A stretch of 22,351 bases of DNA from Temnopleurus reevesii (lineage: Eukaryota > Echinodermata > Echinoidea > Temnopleuroida > Temnopleuridae). Position numbers and translations under genes: made by a program. This document shows, piece after piece, positions 1-8,869 of this stretch. Each line of letters begins with the position of its first letter. Position 1 is the stretch's first letter. Where the stretch lies: assembly GCA_036244855.1 (NCBI GenBank), contig BQKZ01010241.1, positions 3,788 to 26,138 of the forward strand, given 5' to 3'. Below the pieces are notes generated by a model. The model did not search any database, had not been told where the DNA came from, and saw only the letters and a program-made list of their open reading frames with translations.

Positions 1-130
1 ACAAATTCTTATTAGTTTTTCGATTTTGTGTAAATATTTCTTGATTGATATGTATTATTGTCATATATGATTTGTTATTGTAAACGAAAGTGGAAAAATA
101 AATTCAAATCAAATCAAATCAAAATCAAAT
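1..130 (+). mobile_element. Probable 3' end of a non-LTR retroelement
   Basis: The stretch is AT-rich and ends with a short AATAAA-bearing segment followed by a repeated pentamer (CAAAT/AAATC, about five imperfect units, 100-129). A 3' end that grades into a short tandem repeat is typical of LINE-type retroelements. No coding part is visible, because the element runs off the left edge. It could also be a SINE tail. I cannot name the family. Confidence 0.35.
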
Positions 131-134
131 GATA

Positions 135-196
135 CTAGGCGTTCTTAAAGTCGATCTTATAAGGTCTTTCTTATGTTGGTGAAATACCGCCCTAGT
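135..196 (-). mobile_element. Fragment of foldback element family 1 (one end)
   Basis: The segment ends in TTGGTGAAATACCGCCCTAG, which matches the terminal inverted repeat CTGGGCRGTGTTTCACCAA of the two longer copies at 7338-7510 and 21862-22043. The preceding bases (GTTCTTAAAG) also match their inner arms. Only about 60 bp of one end is present, so this is a truncated or deleted copy with no coding capacity. Confidence 0.5.
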
Positions 197-220
197 TAAA
201 GAAATAAAGTATAAGAAACA

Positions 221-380
221 GGATTATAAACAATTTCCTTAAAATAAAGTAGGTCATGTGACAAGAGATGCGTGCGCCGCGAGCTGTGCGGGAACAACAA
301 TCACAAGCTGGTTCTGATTTGAATAGCATTACAAGGGATTAGCATCGAATTGTCATTCGATATAATTTTAATAGACTACA
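221..380 (-). mobile_element. Foldback element family 2, copy 1 (degenerate)
   Basis: A MITE-like element of about 160 bp. The left end GGATTATAAACAATTTCC resembles the family terminus ACGATATAAACTATTTCC. The interior shares the words GTGCGCC, CTGTGCGG, ACAACAATC and TAGCATTACAA with the copy at 16732-16896, in the same orientation. It is the reverse complement of the copies at 4589 and 14560. The right terminus is weak. There is no open frame of note, so movement would have depended on a transposase elsewhere. Confidence 0.5.
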
Positions 381-539
381 TCATGTTATGAATTATATTT
401 TTTAATGGGATGCGTAGAAACTTAGGTACCCAGTTTCCCAGATTGCGTCGTTCGGATGCATTTTATTTTCTTTGGAGATATATCATTCTAGACCAGAGCA
501 ATGATAACATCAATTATCTTAAAAAGATAACTTTATAGG

Positions 540-1190
540 CCTATTCACATTTTAAGCGGTTGATCGCGCTGTCATTCTCACTAAGACGGTTCCTCGACAA
601 AAATAAGAAAAAAGAGATAATCCATCTCACGCTTGTATACTATTTCTAACTCTCCATTGACAATTCGAGGAATTCCCCCTACGGGCGAAAGCAACGCATG
701 ACACACAGAAACATCCGCAGACAAAGGGAGTCCCCAAGTATGAATCATCCCAGCCCATTGTCCCCGCGTCTTCTCCGGCCAGCAAACGCCCGTTACCGAT
801 ACGGGCTTGAGTCATCAATGGCATCGCTTCCGAGATGGATGAACGATGCAAGGAATCCCCCGTCTCCGAGGAAAAAGAGGAAGTCGGAACGAGAGGAGGG
901 GGAATAAATAAATGGAAATCGCTCCCGCATCAATTACCCGCGGAAAATCGGAGAGCGCGAACTCTTAATGACATCATCAAATCGTTCCGTCTTATTACGC
1001 GCTGGCGAATCGCGTCCTCGACTTGTGTTTCGCCCGAGAGGCGGGGGGAACCATTGGACGAGTCATCGGCGTTCATTCACTCATTCATTCACGCCTCAAT
1101 CCCCGTTATTATTTTCATGTCGCACAACTCATCGCTTTTGTTCCCATTCACAAATTTAATGGCCGAGTCAAACATTTGCGTTTTTAGCCT
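540..1190. other. GC-richer unique block, possible regulatory DNA
   Basis: Base composition rises here against AT-rich surroundings, with several CpG-containing words, and I see none of the window's repeat families. A 141-codon plus-strand frame (835-1260) runs through it, but its last third lies inside the minus-strand SINE and its residues look arbitrary, so I do not call it a gene. The block could be a conserved non-coding element or a promoter. This is an inference from composition only. Confidence 0.25.
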
Positions 1191-1217
1191 GCGTCGGCTC
1201 AGCGTTTATGACAATTA

Positions 1218-1481
1218 TATAATAATAAACGGCTTTTATATAGCGCTTATCAATTCATAAGAATTCCCTAAGCGCTTTACAATTGTAGCATTATTTTTCT
1301 GGCTTTAGCCCGGTTTCAAGGAATAAATATTCCTACCAGGTACACATTCACCTCACCTGGGTTGAGTGCAGCACAATGTGGATGGATTTCTTGCTGAAGG
1401 AAATTAACCCCATGGATGTGACTCGAACCTACGACCCTCTGGTTGAAGGGCGAGAGTCATGGTCACCACACAACGCTCCTT
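1218..1481 (-). mobile_element. tRNA-derived SINE, minus strand
   Basis: Read on the minus strand, a tRNA-like head comes first, with a B-box close to consensus (GGTTCGAGTC, complement of 1420-1429). A body word shared with the copies at 4969 and 15228 follows (TGTGCTGCACTCAACCCAGG), then AGCGCTATATAAA and an ATT-type tail near 1219-1230. The three copies share this order of parts. A-box and B-box would act as an internal RNA polymerase III promoter in an intact copy. The head is degenerate and it is not a functional tRNA gene. Confidence 0.75.
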
Positions 1482-2076
1482 GAATGGACAAAGACGCATA
1501 TCATACGGTCGACTGACTTTAGGCATACACTCCTTGGGCGCAAGCTGAACGTCGATCCATCGTCTGATCATGGAAGTATTCAGCGTATGCTGTGCGCTAG
1601 GGGAGCGTTTGTTTAATTGTAAAGAAAATAAAACACTGATCCGGTGTAGGCAAAAAAAACGCAAAAGTGTGACTCGGCCATTAAGTGTCTGTTTAATAGC
1701 AGGATTAATGCCTCGTGGAAGGTGCGATGTCGGTGGAAAGAAAAAGGGGAGGGGGTGAAGGGGAAGTAATTTTTATGACCATATTTGGAACTGGACAGAC
1801 ATCATGAGTCATTTCGCCGTGTGATGGTAATTATTTCAGGTGGGGTTCGTTTTTCGAGACCAGAGTTGATGAAGAGTGATCATCCAATTAGCAACCTGGG
1901 TCGCTTTTGATTTTAAGAATATCTCTCTTTTTTTCTTTCGCTCCATCTACTCAAATCACTTCTCAAGCCTACGCTCCTCGTCAAGTTCTTTAACCGTCTA
2001 TTAATTTTGTAGTCGCTTTGTCCTCCATTTTCGTTCTTCTTAAAGTTTTGCTTTGTTTGTATGATTATTGTTCATG
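1482..2076. other. Intergenic, no supported feature
   Basis: AT-rich DNA with short open frames only (for example 1570-1758 plus). It contains a purine-rich patch near 1735-1770 and a pyrimidine-rich patch near 1920-1940. No conserved domain, splice pattern or repeat pairing was recognised. Confidence 0.4.
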
Positions 2077-2400
2077 TTTGATTAAGTAGAATTTACACTT
2101 TTCATTTTTAAAGCATGAGCTGCAAATGAGCTATGAAACTATTTTGTCATTCATTTTCTTTTTGATATGTACACTTTATTTAATGTTAATGTGTAGATGG
2201 GTGGTAACTCTTTTAAAATGGCTTTTCATTTTTGATGAAGTAGAATGCACACTTTTCTTTTTTAAATACACTTGATTTAGTTTTGAAGTATAAGCTGCAA
2301 ATGAGCGCTGGAAATGTTATGTCAGGCATTTTCTTTTTAAGAGGTACACTTTAATCAGGATTAATTATCGGAGGGGTGATAACTTTTTTTAAGATGGCTT
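2077..2400. repeat. Diverged tandem duplication, about 150-170 bp unit
   Basis: Copy 1 (2077-2224) and copy 2 (2231-2400) share, in the same order: TTTGATKAAGTAGAAT, ACACTTTTC, AGCTGCAAATGAGC, TCATTTTC-like and CATTTTCTTTTT words, GTACACTTTA, and a GGTGGTAACT/GGGTGATAACT word followed by an AAATGGCTT/AGATGGCTT end. Copy 2 carries a small insertion. Divergence is considerable, so the duplication is old. No coding potential is seen. Confidence 0.6.
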
Positions 2401-2939
2401 AACTCACCAATGGCCTTTTCTTGTCACTTTATCTTCTTTTTTAATGCTTTAAAAAATATTTTTGTTAATAAGAGAATTCAAAGTTTTTCTCTTGAATATA
2501 ACTGGATTTCTTTTTCTTTGAAGTGTAAATTTATCATTTCATAGCTAGATATTATCACTAAAATTTTAAAATGTTGATTTGATACTTTTGTCAATAAAAA
2601 TAATTGTATAGTTTTTTTTTATCGTAAATAAATATATTCTCATTGAATTCCATGCGTTGTAATGATATTACAACAGTGGGAATCAATATATATATATGAT
2701 TTTGTTTTATCAGATTTATGTCATTTTGCCCTACAACAGTTTTTTAATGACATACATACATGTTTATTTGCATCCTCATTATGCAAAGAAATGAAGATGT
2801 AGTAGATGAGTCATTTCCCGTGTTTTATTAACATACAACAAAACTTTGATTGCGATAAAAAAAGGTATAAAAAATATATTTTTTTGAAGAAGATGAATTT
2901 TTTCAGGACAAAAAAATCAGAAAAGGCGATGAGAATAAG
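2401..2939. other. Intergenic AT-rich DNA
   Basis: Low-complexity AT-rich sequence with homopolymer T and A runs and a short (AT)n at about 2687-2697. No open frame, RNA gene or repeat family could be supported. Confidence 0.4.
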
Positions 2940-3250
2940 GAACTAGCTGCAGTTAAAGATTTAAAGTTGTCACACAAAGGAACGGAATCCCCGCGGAGAG
3001 CCACGATGACAAATCCTCGAATTTTATACCAATCTCCTTTTCTCGCATCCCCTTCCATCTTCCATCTCCTCACCCCCATTAAACCCCAAACCGCCGGGGT
3101 GAAAAACCCCAGAAACACGACAAAGCCAAACGGTGTCGCGCTAATCAAAAGTACGTTTAGGTTACAGGCACTGGCCCGAAAATGCCATAATTTCCACCAT
3201 CTTTTGTCAATCAAATTTACCTTGGACGCGCGTATATCTTCCCTTGTCCC
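2940..3250. other. GC-richer unique block, possible regulatory DNA
   Basis: A roughly 300-bp island of higher GC content between AT-rich flanks, without recognised repeats. Frames are open on both strands (2967-3266 plus; 2903-3214 minus), but neither resembles a known domain, and mirrored open frames in GC-richer DNA are often coincidental. It contains the short palindrome CCGCGG and a GGGGTGAAAAACCCC inverted repeat (near 3095-3110). A conserved non-coding element is one possibility. Confidence 0.22.
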
Positions 3251-3959
3251 CTTCTCGAAAGCTTAGCAATCTCTGACTTAGTCATCCTGAGTCATTTTCA
3301 AAATACCATCTGTAAAGTATGGTTGGTGGGATTATTCCGAGCTGGGGGTCTGGTTTTTAGGTGATGCATCTAGTTGGGTGTCAAAACTGTAATCTGGACA
3401 AATTGCCTCTTGAGTAATCGTTGCTCGAAAGCTTCCTTTCTTTTTTGTTGCAGTTTGTGTGTTGTTATAAAATGTGGAAATCTTTACACACATGTCTTTG
3501 TAACTTGCGAAGACAGTTTTGCTTTATGTTTGGAAAATTGTTCATTTTATTGTATTGTTAATTCAGAAAATTGTAGATGTTCGTACCAATATACTTTTAT
3601 GATTGCCAGAAATTTTGAATACAGGTAATCATGGCTCTGAGATTATTTACGATGTATTGTAAGAACAGTTAAACTAATGCTTTTGTTCAGAATGAACTTA
3701 CTACTTTTTATTAACTTTTAGATAACACTTCTAGAATGGGAATTAGAAAAATAGCAGTACAGAGAAAACTTTTTTAAAATATTTCATCCATCTATGACAA
3801 TGTTTAATTATTTGGCCTGTGAAGTAGTTACATTTAAACGAACTGTTTTTATTAGAAAAATAAATCTCCTCCTCATTCGCTTCTTAAATGGGAAAACAAA
3901 AACGTAATAGCGCAGAGCAAAATTTAAGCTTTAAAAACAAATCTGTATCAATATACGTT
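3251..3959. other. Intergenic AT-rich DNA
   Basis: There is one cysteine-rich plus-strand frame (3374-3628, 84 codons). It has no recognisable signal peptide, motif or splice context, and its cysteines come from TGT-rich sequence. I treat it as chance. A TGAGTCA word occurs near 3290. Nothing else could be supported. Confidence 0.4.
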
Positions 3960-4225
3960 TGAATATTTGTATTGTAACCGCACTCAAATTAAGTGTGTTA
4001 TTTAGAACAAACTTCCTTCTTTTTTATCAACATTTAGGCATCCCTTCTTTAATGCGAAATCAAAAGGCGTAACAACCTTCAAGTCCAAATTAAAAACATA
4101 TCTTTTCTCTTAAAAAAACGTCTTTGTACAATTTGGCATTAAGACAAAAAATTAGCGCCGCTGAATATATCTAGTATAGTAATTGCGCTATATAAATCCA
4201 TGTATATTATCATATTATTATATTA
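3960..4225 (+). mobile_element. LINE 3' end with terminal reverse-transcriptase codons
   Basis: In frame from 4048 to the stop at 4111-4113, the sequence reads a short peptide ending TTFKSKLKTYLFS. From memory this closely resembles the C-terminal end of LINE reverse transcriptase frames (FKSxLKTYLF). After the stop comes a 3' region with GCGCTATATAAATCCATG and an AT/ATT-rich tail (4190-4225). The same GCGCTATATAAAT tail ends the SINEs at 15228 and 1218, which suggests those SINEs borrowed a LINE tail for retrotransposition. The 5' limit is uncertain. This is a 5'-truncated dead copy. Confidence 0.6.
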
Positions 4226-4588
4226 CAACACAGAGAAAGATGTAATATATATTAATAAAAAATAACTTATCTGTACAGTTCGAACCAAATTTCCCCCAAA
4301 ACATCTCGTGAATTCGATATTTGAAAAAAAATGAAATACGTTACTGTGAAAAGTTAATCATTAGCTATTTTTTTCTATTGCAACATGCTTTTACGAGAGT
4401 ACAAGATTTTGTACAGAAAGAGCTTATCTTGGAGTAGCTGGATACCATTGATTGTCAATTATGACAGCGATGTTAAATATTGATTAAGAACTACACTCTC
4501 AAAACTATTTGCTCTGCATGTTCATGAATTAAGTAGTAATTATGTCTGAATAACTCTGATCAATCTATACCCTAAAATTGAATCTTAA
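4226..4588. other. Intergenic AT-rich DNA
   Basis: No open frame, RNA gene or repeat match within the window was found in this stretch between the LINE tail and the foldback element. Confidence 0.4.
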
Positions 4589-4761
4589 ACACGATATAAA
4601 CTATTTTTGAAAAATTAAATCGAACACCATTTCAATGGTTCTTTGTAGTTCTAGTCAAATCGTAACCGGCTTGTCATTGTTGAGTCCGCACAGTTCTATT
4701 CACGGCGAACGGATCTATTCTCCTTCAACCGACTTTATTTTGCGAAAATAGTTTATATCGT
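4589..4761 (+). mobile_element. Foldback element family 2, copy 2
   Basis: The ends are inverted copies: ACGATATAAACTATTTTTG at the left, and CGAAAATAGTTTATATCGT at the right, whose complement is ACGATATAAACTATTTTCG. The interior matches the copy at 14560-14718 in the same orientation (ACCGGCTTGT, ATTGTT, CAGTTC, GGATCTATT, ACTTTATTTTGCG). At 173 bp and without a gene, it is a non-autonomous DNA-transposon-like (MITE) element. No target-site duplication could be fixed with confidence. Confidence 0.75.
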
Positions 4762-4968
4762 CTTCTTAATATTTTCCTAAATTTAGTAAAAATAAAGATA
4801 ATGTACAGGCGATGCAAACATTTTCTCTGATTTCCAGGATCATTAGGATACGAAAGTATCCACTGATTATTATTTAACATGGCAACCATCTTCACCTAAA
4901 TGTTCACCAAAATGAGTGCAATGTTTTCATATCTCATTTAGATCGTGTACGATCGTGTATGTTTATGG
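4762..4968. other. Intergenic spacer
   Basis: AT-rich spacer between the foldback element and the SINE. A direct repeat GATCGTGTA occurs twice near 4941-4959, just before the SINE. No other feature is seen. Confidence 0.35.
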
Positions 4969-5247
4969 AAGCGTCGTGGTGTAGTGGTTCGGACTCTCAC
5001 CTTTCAACCAGAGGGTCGTAGGTTCGAATCCCACCGATGGCGTTAATTTCCTTCAGCAAGAAATGTATCCACATTGTGCTGCACTCGACCCAGGTGAGGT
5101 AAATGGGGTTAGCAGGAAGAAATGAGGAGCGTCGTAATGGTTGCCAGCTATAGCCGGGTAATAGTGAGTGTAAAGCTTTCAGCGCCATGAGCACCGATAA
5201 GGTGGACTATAAACTGTACAAGTATCCACCATTATTATTATTATTAT
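4969..5247 (+). mobile_element. tRNA-derived SINE, full length
   Basis: The best-preserved copy in the window. The tRNA-like head has an A-box-like TGGTGTAGTGG (4977-4987) and a perfect B-box GGTTCGAATCC (5021-5031). The sequence between them resembles a damaged tRNA-Glu-type anticodon arm (CTTTCAA loop), but the stem does not pair well. The unique body includes TGTGCTGCACTCGACCCAGG, and the element ends in (ATT)n at 5231-5247. Transcription would be by RNA polymerase III from the internal boxes. Many residues in the body differ from the copies at 1218 and 15228, so the family is not recent. Confidence 0.85.
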
Positions 5248-5580
5248 GTTATACATTTCTCTTGAACATTTTCTTGATTTGTTGAAAAAAAAAACATTTT
5301 ATTACTCTTTATTGCCAAAGTTTCTTTTTGATATATACGTGATTCATAATGGTGATGGAACTAGAACTTGAATTGAATTGAATTGCAATATGCATTCTTA
5401 ACTTCTCTTTACAATCGCACCCCCTTATAACTTCCTCCCTTCACTAAATGGCGTGTTTCTTATAAAAAAAAATATCTAAAGAACATTACATGGCTTAAAT
5501 AATGAGAACATGACGAATCATGTTTGAATCATATCACCAATACACGCTTCGTATTACCGTTCGAGGTTCGAAAAATGATA
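5248..5580. other. Intergenic, with short (GAATT)n tail
   Basis: Mostly AT-rich. At about 5369-5387 lies a short pentamer repeat TTGAATTGAATTGAATTG, preceded by TGATGGAACTAGAAC. A pentamer tail like this is typical of the 3' end of some LINEs, so the 120 bp before it may be a truncated retroelement. The evidence is weak. Confidence 0.3.
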
Positions 5581-6310
5581 CGGGCGTGGCGCATCTGCAG
5601 ACCACGTGGTATCGTGAATCGACCAATCAGTGACTTGATATCCATTACACATTGAGATGACTGTACAGGTTGGTATCGGCCTATATGAAACATGTGACTC
5701 CGTGAATTCAACTAATCATGAATGTCTTGAATGAATAAAGTTGATCATTTTGGTTTAGTTTGTTCTAAAACTATAATGGTATGACGCATCTAATGACCAC
5801 GTGACCTCAGCGATCCAACCAATCAGCGAAGCTCTTTTTTGGTGACTGGACACTGGCATTAATGATAAAGGTGTGCCACACAATTTTCTCTTATTTTCCG
5901 AAGTGGTACACCTGAGGGGTTCCGTTTCTTCAAGTAGAGAGACCACGTGATCTCAATCATCAACCAATCAGCGATCGCCGTATTATATCTATGACACATA
6001 ATAGCAAAAATGGGCGTGGTCTGACGGAAATATGAACCATATCTCTTTTCCCCCTTTTTACGAGGATTTTATCTGTTATCAGTCCAGGGGTACAATTCAG
6101 GATGTCCTCAATTGGTTTACCTGAGAGTCTCCGACAATTTTTAGTAAAGAGACCACGTGATTGTAATCATCAGCCAATCAGCGCTCCCCATATCAGATGC
6201 ATGACACATAATAGACATTAATGGGCGTGGCCTGACTGGAATATGAACCATATCCCTTTTCCTCCTGTTACGGGGATTCTATCTGTTGTCAGTCCAGTGA
6301 TACAGGATTT
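5580..6310 (+). repeat. Four tandem E-box/CCAAT modules
   Basis: Four related segments each carry ACCACGTG followed by CCAATCAGYG. CACGTG starts at 5603, 5798, 5944 and 6154. CCAATCA starts at 5623, 5819, 5964 and 6174, so spacing is 20, 21, 20 and 20 bp. Copies 3 and 4 repeat with a 210-bp period and also share ATGACACATAATAG, TGGGCGTGG, ATATGAACCATATC and TCTGTTRTCAGTCCAG. Copies 1 and 2 keep mainly the two boxes and a GCATCT word before them. CACGTG is the site class for USF/Myc/TFE-type bHLH factors and CCAAT for NF-Y. Regulatory use is an inference: shared ancestry alone would also keep the spacing. Confidence 0.7.
5944..5970 (+). promoter_or_regulatory. E-box plus CCAAT pair (module 3)
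   Basis: CACGTG at 5944-5949 and CCAATCA at 5964-5970. The two boxes are about two helical turns apart, on the same DNA face. The same arrangement occurs in modules 1 (5603/5623), 2 (5798/5819) and 4 (6154/6174). Module 1 has the perfect 10-bp palindrome ACCACGTGGT (5601-5610). No transcription unit is identified nearby. Confidence 0.35.
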
Positions 6311-6414
6311 CCGTATTGAGTCATTCTTCATCCCATGACAACCCGAAATTTATTATTTTCTTCGATTTGTGAGATATTGCTAAATGTATATGTATATCTT
6401 AACCCATGCCTCCA

Positions 6415-6511
6415 TCTCTCTCTCTCTCTCTCCCTCTCTCTCTCTCCCTCTCTTTCTATATCACACACACGCACACGCACACTCTCAGGTTCTCTTTCTC
6501 TCTATCTATCT
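6415..6511 (+). repeat. CT/CA microsatellite
   Basis: Imperfect (CT)n runs interrupted by CCC, then a (CA)n-rich part with CG steps (about 6462-6482), then CT and a short CTAT run. Frames through it encode only serine/leucine or threonine/histidine strings and are not genes. Confidence 0.9.
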
Positions 6512-7220
6512 GTTGATCTACCTTTCTAATTAAAATACTGGTCTTTCCGAATATTGGTAATAGGTACTTCATTGAATTCCTAATCACCTGCGTATCCGGG
6601 ATCATACTAAACGGGGCAAAAAGGAGTTCCACAGTTTCATGACTAGCACAAATAAAATATAGCACCACTAAAGCAAACAAACTATCAAACGAACAAACGA
6701 ACATGCAAAAAAAAAGAGAAAAAAGTGAAAATCATCCTTATTATATCTCATCTTTTTTCCTTCACATTTTCTTTACTCAGAAAGTTTACGAGGGGGGAAC
6801 CTAACCCCGCATCCCCCTAGATTTGCACCTGACAACTATCAATCATATAATTGTTCGACTATTAATTGAGTTCATATCATGATACAACAGTTTAATGAAT
6901 GTCATAAAGTGTCATTAATGTCATAAAGTGTCGTTTAATTTCGATTTCCCCCTTTCTCAGTTGTGCGATGCGAATTTTGTGCAATAAATTATGAGACATT
7001 GATGCATGATCATATAATGTTTTTAATTATGCGTTTGCTAAATTATGCAATAAGTTATCAAAGTTATTCTTGTCTTAGTTTCATAACATAATTTTGGAAC
7101 AATTAACAGTGAAAGAATGTTAATTTCTTTCTCATCACAAAGTATTTCAAATATTTTTTATTCAACACTTGCTCCGACCATGTCCAATCATTTTCATTGA
7201 CGGTGTTTTCACATCTTATG
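6512..7220. other. Intergenic AT-rich DNA
   Basis: No gene recognised. It contains a 19-bp direct repeat, AATGTCATAAAGTGTCRTT, twice head to tail at 6898-6916 and 6917-6935. The rest is AT-rich without matching repeats in the window. Confidence 0.45.
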
Positions 7221-7223
7221 TAG

Positions 7224-7273
7224 ATCATACACCGTAGATACACCGGTGTTAAACCCAACTGGTGTTGTATGAT
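7224..7273. repeat. Short inverted repeat
   Basis: ATCATACACC (7224-7233) faces GGTGTTGTATGAT (7261-7273), whose complement is ATCATACAACACC, with one 3-bp gap. The loop contains ACACCGGTGTT, itself a palindrome. It may be the core of a small foldback element just upstream of the element at 7338. The family is unknown. Confidence 0.45.
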
Positions 7274-7337
7274 GTACATGAAATAATGGTATTAAATGAA
7301 CACAGATGGTGCTATTCACGTTCATTTCAAAACAATC

Positions 7338-7510
7338 CTGGGCGGTGTTTCACCAAATTGTTCTTAAAGTTACGCACGACTTTAAGATCGACTGGTATCA
7401 ATTCTTGCGCTGAATGCGCGTACAATTATGAATTATTACGCAGAAGAAGGAATACCAATCGATCTCAAAATCATTCTTAAAGCCTTTCTGATCTTGGTGA
7501 AACACCTCCA
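7338..7510 (+). mobile_element. Foldback element family 1, copy 1
   Basis: Terminal inverted repeats: CTGGGCGGTGTTTCACCAA at 7338-7356 and TTGGTGAAACACCTCC at 7494-7509. The arms continue with related words (GTTCTTAAAG inside the left end, CATTCTTAAAG inside the right end). The interior matches the reverse complement of the element at 21862-22043 (ACTGGTATCAATTCTTGCGCTGAATG region). It is about 170 bp and non-coding, so a MITE-like element. A 90-codon frame starting at 7428 crosses its right end and is not a gene. Confidence 0.7.
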
Positions 7511-7735
7511 TGGCATCTTTTATAACGTTATTTACATTCATCGTGTTTGTGTGATAGTGGAAACTGGGTATATTACGAGATTTGGTAAAACAATATTATA
7601 CCCTAGATCAGGAAAAACAGTCTTTCTTAACTTACTAAGATACCTCTCAAATGTACTAAGATACCCCTCCCCCTTCCCGACAGACACTCATATAGATTGA
7701 TTTTCCAAAAGGGGTAAATCAAGCCCTAAACATCT
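7511..7735. other. Intergenic spacer
   Basis: AT-rich, with the near-repeat ACTAAGATACC twice near 7635-7670. Nothing else could be supported. Confidence 0.35.
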
Positions 7736-7798
7736 ATAAAAACCCAACTTTCGGAGCCCGTCCGGCGGACTCTCCATATCTGCATCGAGCTGACTCAC

Positions 7799-7909
7799 CG
7801 GTTCCGCCGGGCGGCGCGGCGGGCTGAGAATGGATGAGGTGGTCATGAGGGGCGTGGCAGCGCAGAAAGATGAATCGGGTATCTTATGTTTTTCACTATT
7901 CATCATCAA
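7799..7909 (-). CDS. Candidate first coding exon, function unknown
   Basis: On the minus strand a frame opens with three ATG codons in a row (7909 downward) and reads 37 codons to a perfect splice donor, CCG then GTGAGT, with the GT at 7798-7797 (phase 0). It lies in a GC- and CpG-rich patch of about 140 bp in AT-rich DNA. The encoded peptide includes MTTSSILSPPRRPAEP, a low-complexity Ser/Pro/Arg-rich stretch with no domain I recognise. Without splicing the frame would stay open for 36 more codons to about 7688. No partner exon was found downstream on that strand, so this may be chance or a regulatory CpG patch. Confidence 0.2.
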
Positions 7910-8102
7910 TTATCTTTACATGGAAGTTAATCAATATGCTTCCAAGCTAGTCTATTAGATCATGAAATAGGACATGCATCCATCATGCTTAATGTAATTA
8001 GCGCATCAGTTTTAAAAATTCAAAATGTTGAAAATGAAACACCTTTTTAATGTCATGGGATGTATTAAGGGGATTGATTATCATGTATCTACGAACTAGC
8101 AA
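7910..8102. other. Intergenic AT-rich DNA
   Basis: No open frame of interest and no repeat match. If the exon at 7799-7909 is real, this would be its upstream region. I see no clear TATA box or initiator. Confidence 0.35.
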
Positions 8103-8141
8103 TTTTTTTTTTTTTTTTTTTTTTTTGGGGGGGGGGGGGGG
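8103..8141 (+). repeat. T24-G15 homopolymer tract
   Basis: Twenty-four T residues are followed directly by fifteen G residues. The G run could form a G-quadruplex on the plus strand. Tract lengths are prone to sequencing and assembly error, so the exact counts are uncertain. Confidence 0.9.
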
Positions 8142-8689
8142 CCTCAAATGCATTAAAGATTTAATAGACCTGAAGATGGCTGTAAAGAGCAACATGAGAG
8201 AAAAATATCCACAGCGCTCTAATTGAACCTCTTTTAAAAGTGAGTCAATTAAGAGCTTTAATTCTTATGTCTATGATGGCTTAAAATAATGTTTCTTCAG
8301 ACGGTTTTGAAGGCCATCTTTTATATCGTAATATCAACTTGTACAAGCTCATTTAAAATAGCCTAGTTCGTTGTTTTCAATTTGTTTTATGTTCGTATAA
8401 GTAATTTTAGTTTAAAAGAAGAAAACCATAAAGCAAAATTTAAATTCAGATCCGCACAATCTTTTCCACATTAAAACTGGACATGATTCTTTTTCACTTC
8501 TCGCTCTTTCAACTCCAATCATGATTTTACGAATATAAATGATAGTTATTATAACTTGCGGTTCATTGTCCCAACTACAACCTATATACAATCTATTAAT
8601 GAACCAATTCAATAAAGTAATGAGTCAGGGTTTTTCAAAAGGAAGCCGCTTTTTTAATACAAAATGGAAAATATAGTTCAATTCTACAT
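8142..8689. other. Intergenic AT-rich DNA
   Basis: Only short frames (for example 8412-8612 minus) without recognisable features. No repeat relationships to other parts of the window were found. Confidence 0.4.
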
Positions 8690-8790
8690 ATTCATTAACT
8701 ATGCAAATCGTTATTAAGCCTAGGAGTGCATGACAAACATTTTGTGATGCGTCATAATTTTGATACCTGGATGGTCCTTGGTTTTGTTAG
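8690..8790 (-). repeat. Dispersed repeat, copy 1 (minus)
   Basis: The reverse complement of this stretch aligns with 14800-14905. The shared core is TATGACGCATCAYAAA followed by TGTTTGTCAT, and further matches include GRTATCAA before the core and ATTTGCATA about 30 bp after it. The family is unknown. Both copies lie within 100 bp of a CT-rich microsatellite. Confidence 0.55.
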
Positions 8791-8869
8791 GCCGGGTGAG
8801 GGGAGGACTTAGTCATCCATCTGGTCATCTTTTTGGTGTCTACCTCCATCTTGTTAATGCTTTCCCCTC

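Noticed and set aside
1195..1240. Hox-like TTTATGAC/AATAATAAA sites
   Set aside because: These words fall in or next to the ATT tail of the minus-strand SINE, so they are better explained as retroposon sequence.
835..1260. 141-codon plus-strand frame, the longest outside the receptor
   Set aside because: No domain, signal or splice context is seen. Its end lies in a minus-strand SINE tail, and codon content looks arbitrary.
3374..3628. Cysteine-rich 84-codon frame as a secreted peptide or toxin-like gene
   Set aside because: No signal peptide, cysteine framework or splice support is seen. It is TGT-rich AT-biased DNA.
4969..5047. Functional tRNA gene
   Set aside because: Good A- and B-box words, but the anticodon stem does not pair, no acceptor stem closes, and a SINE body with an ATT tail follows.
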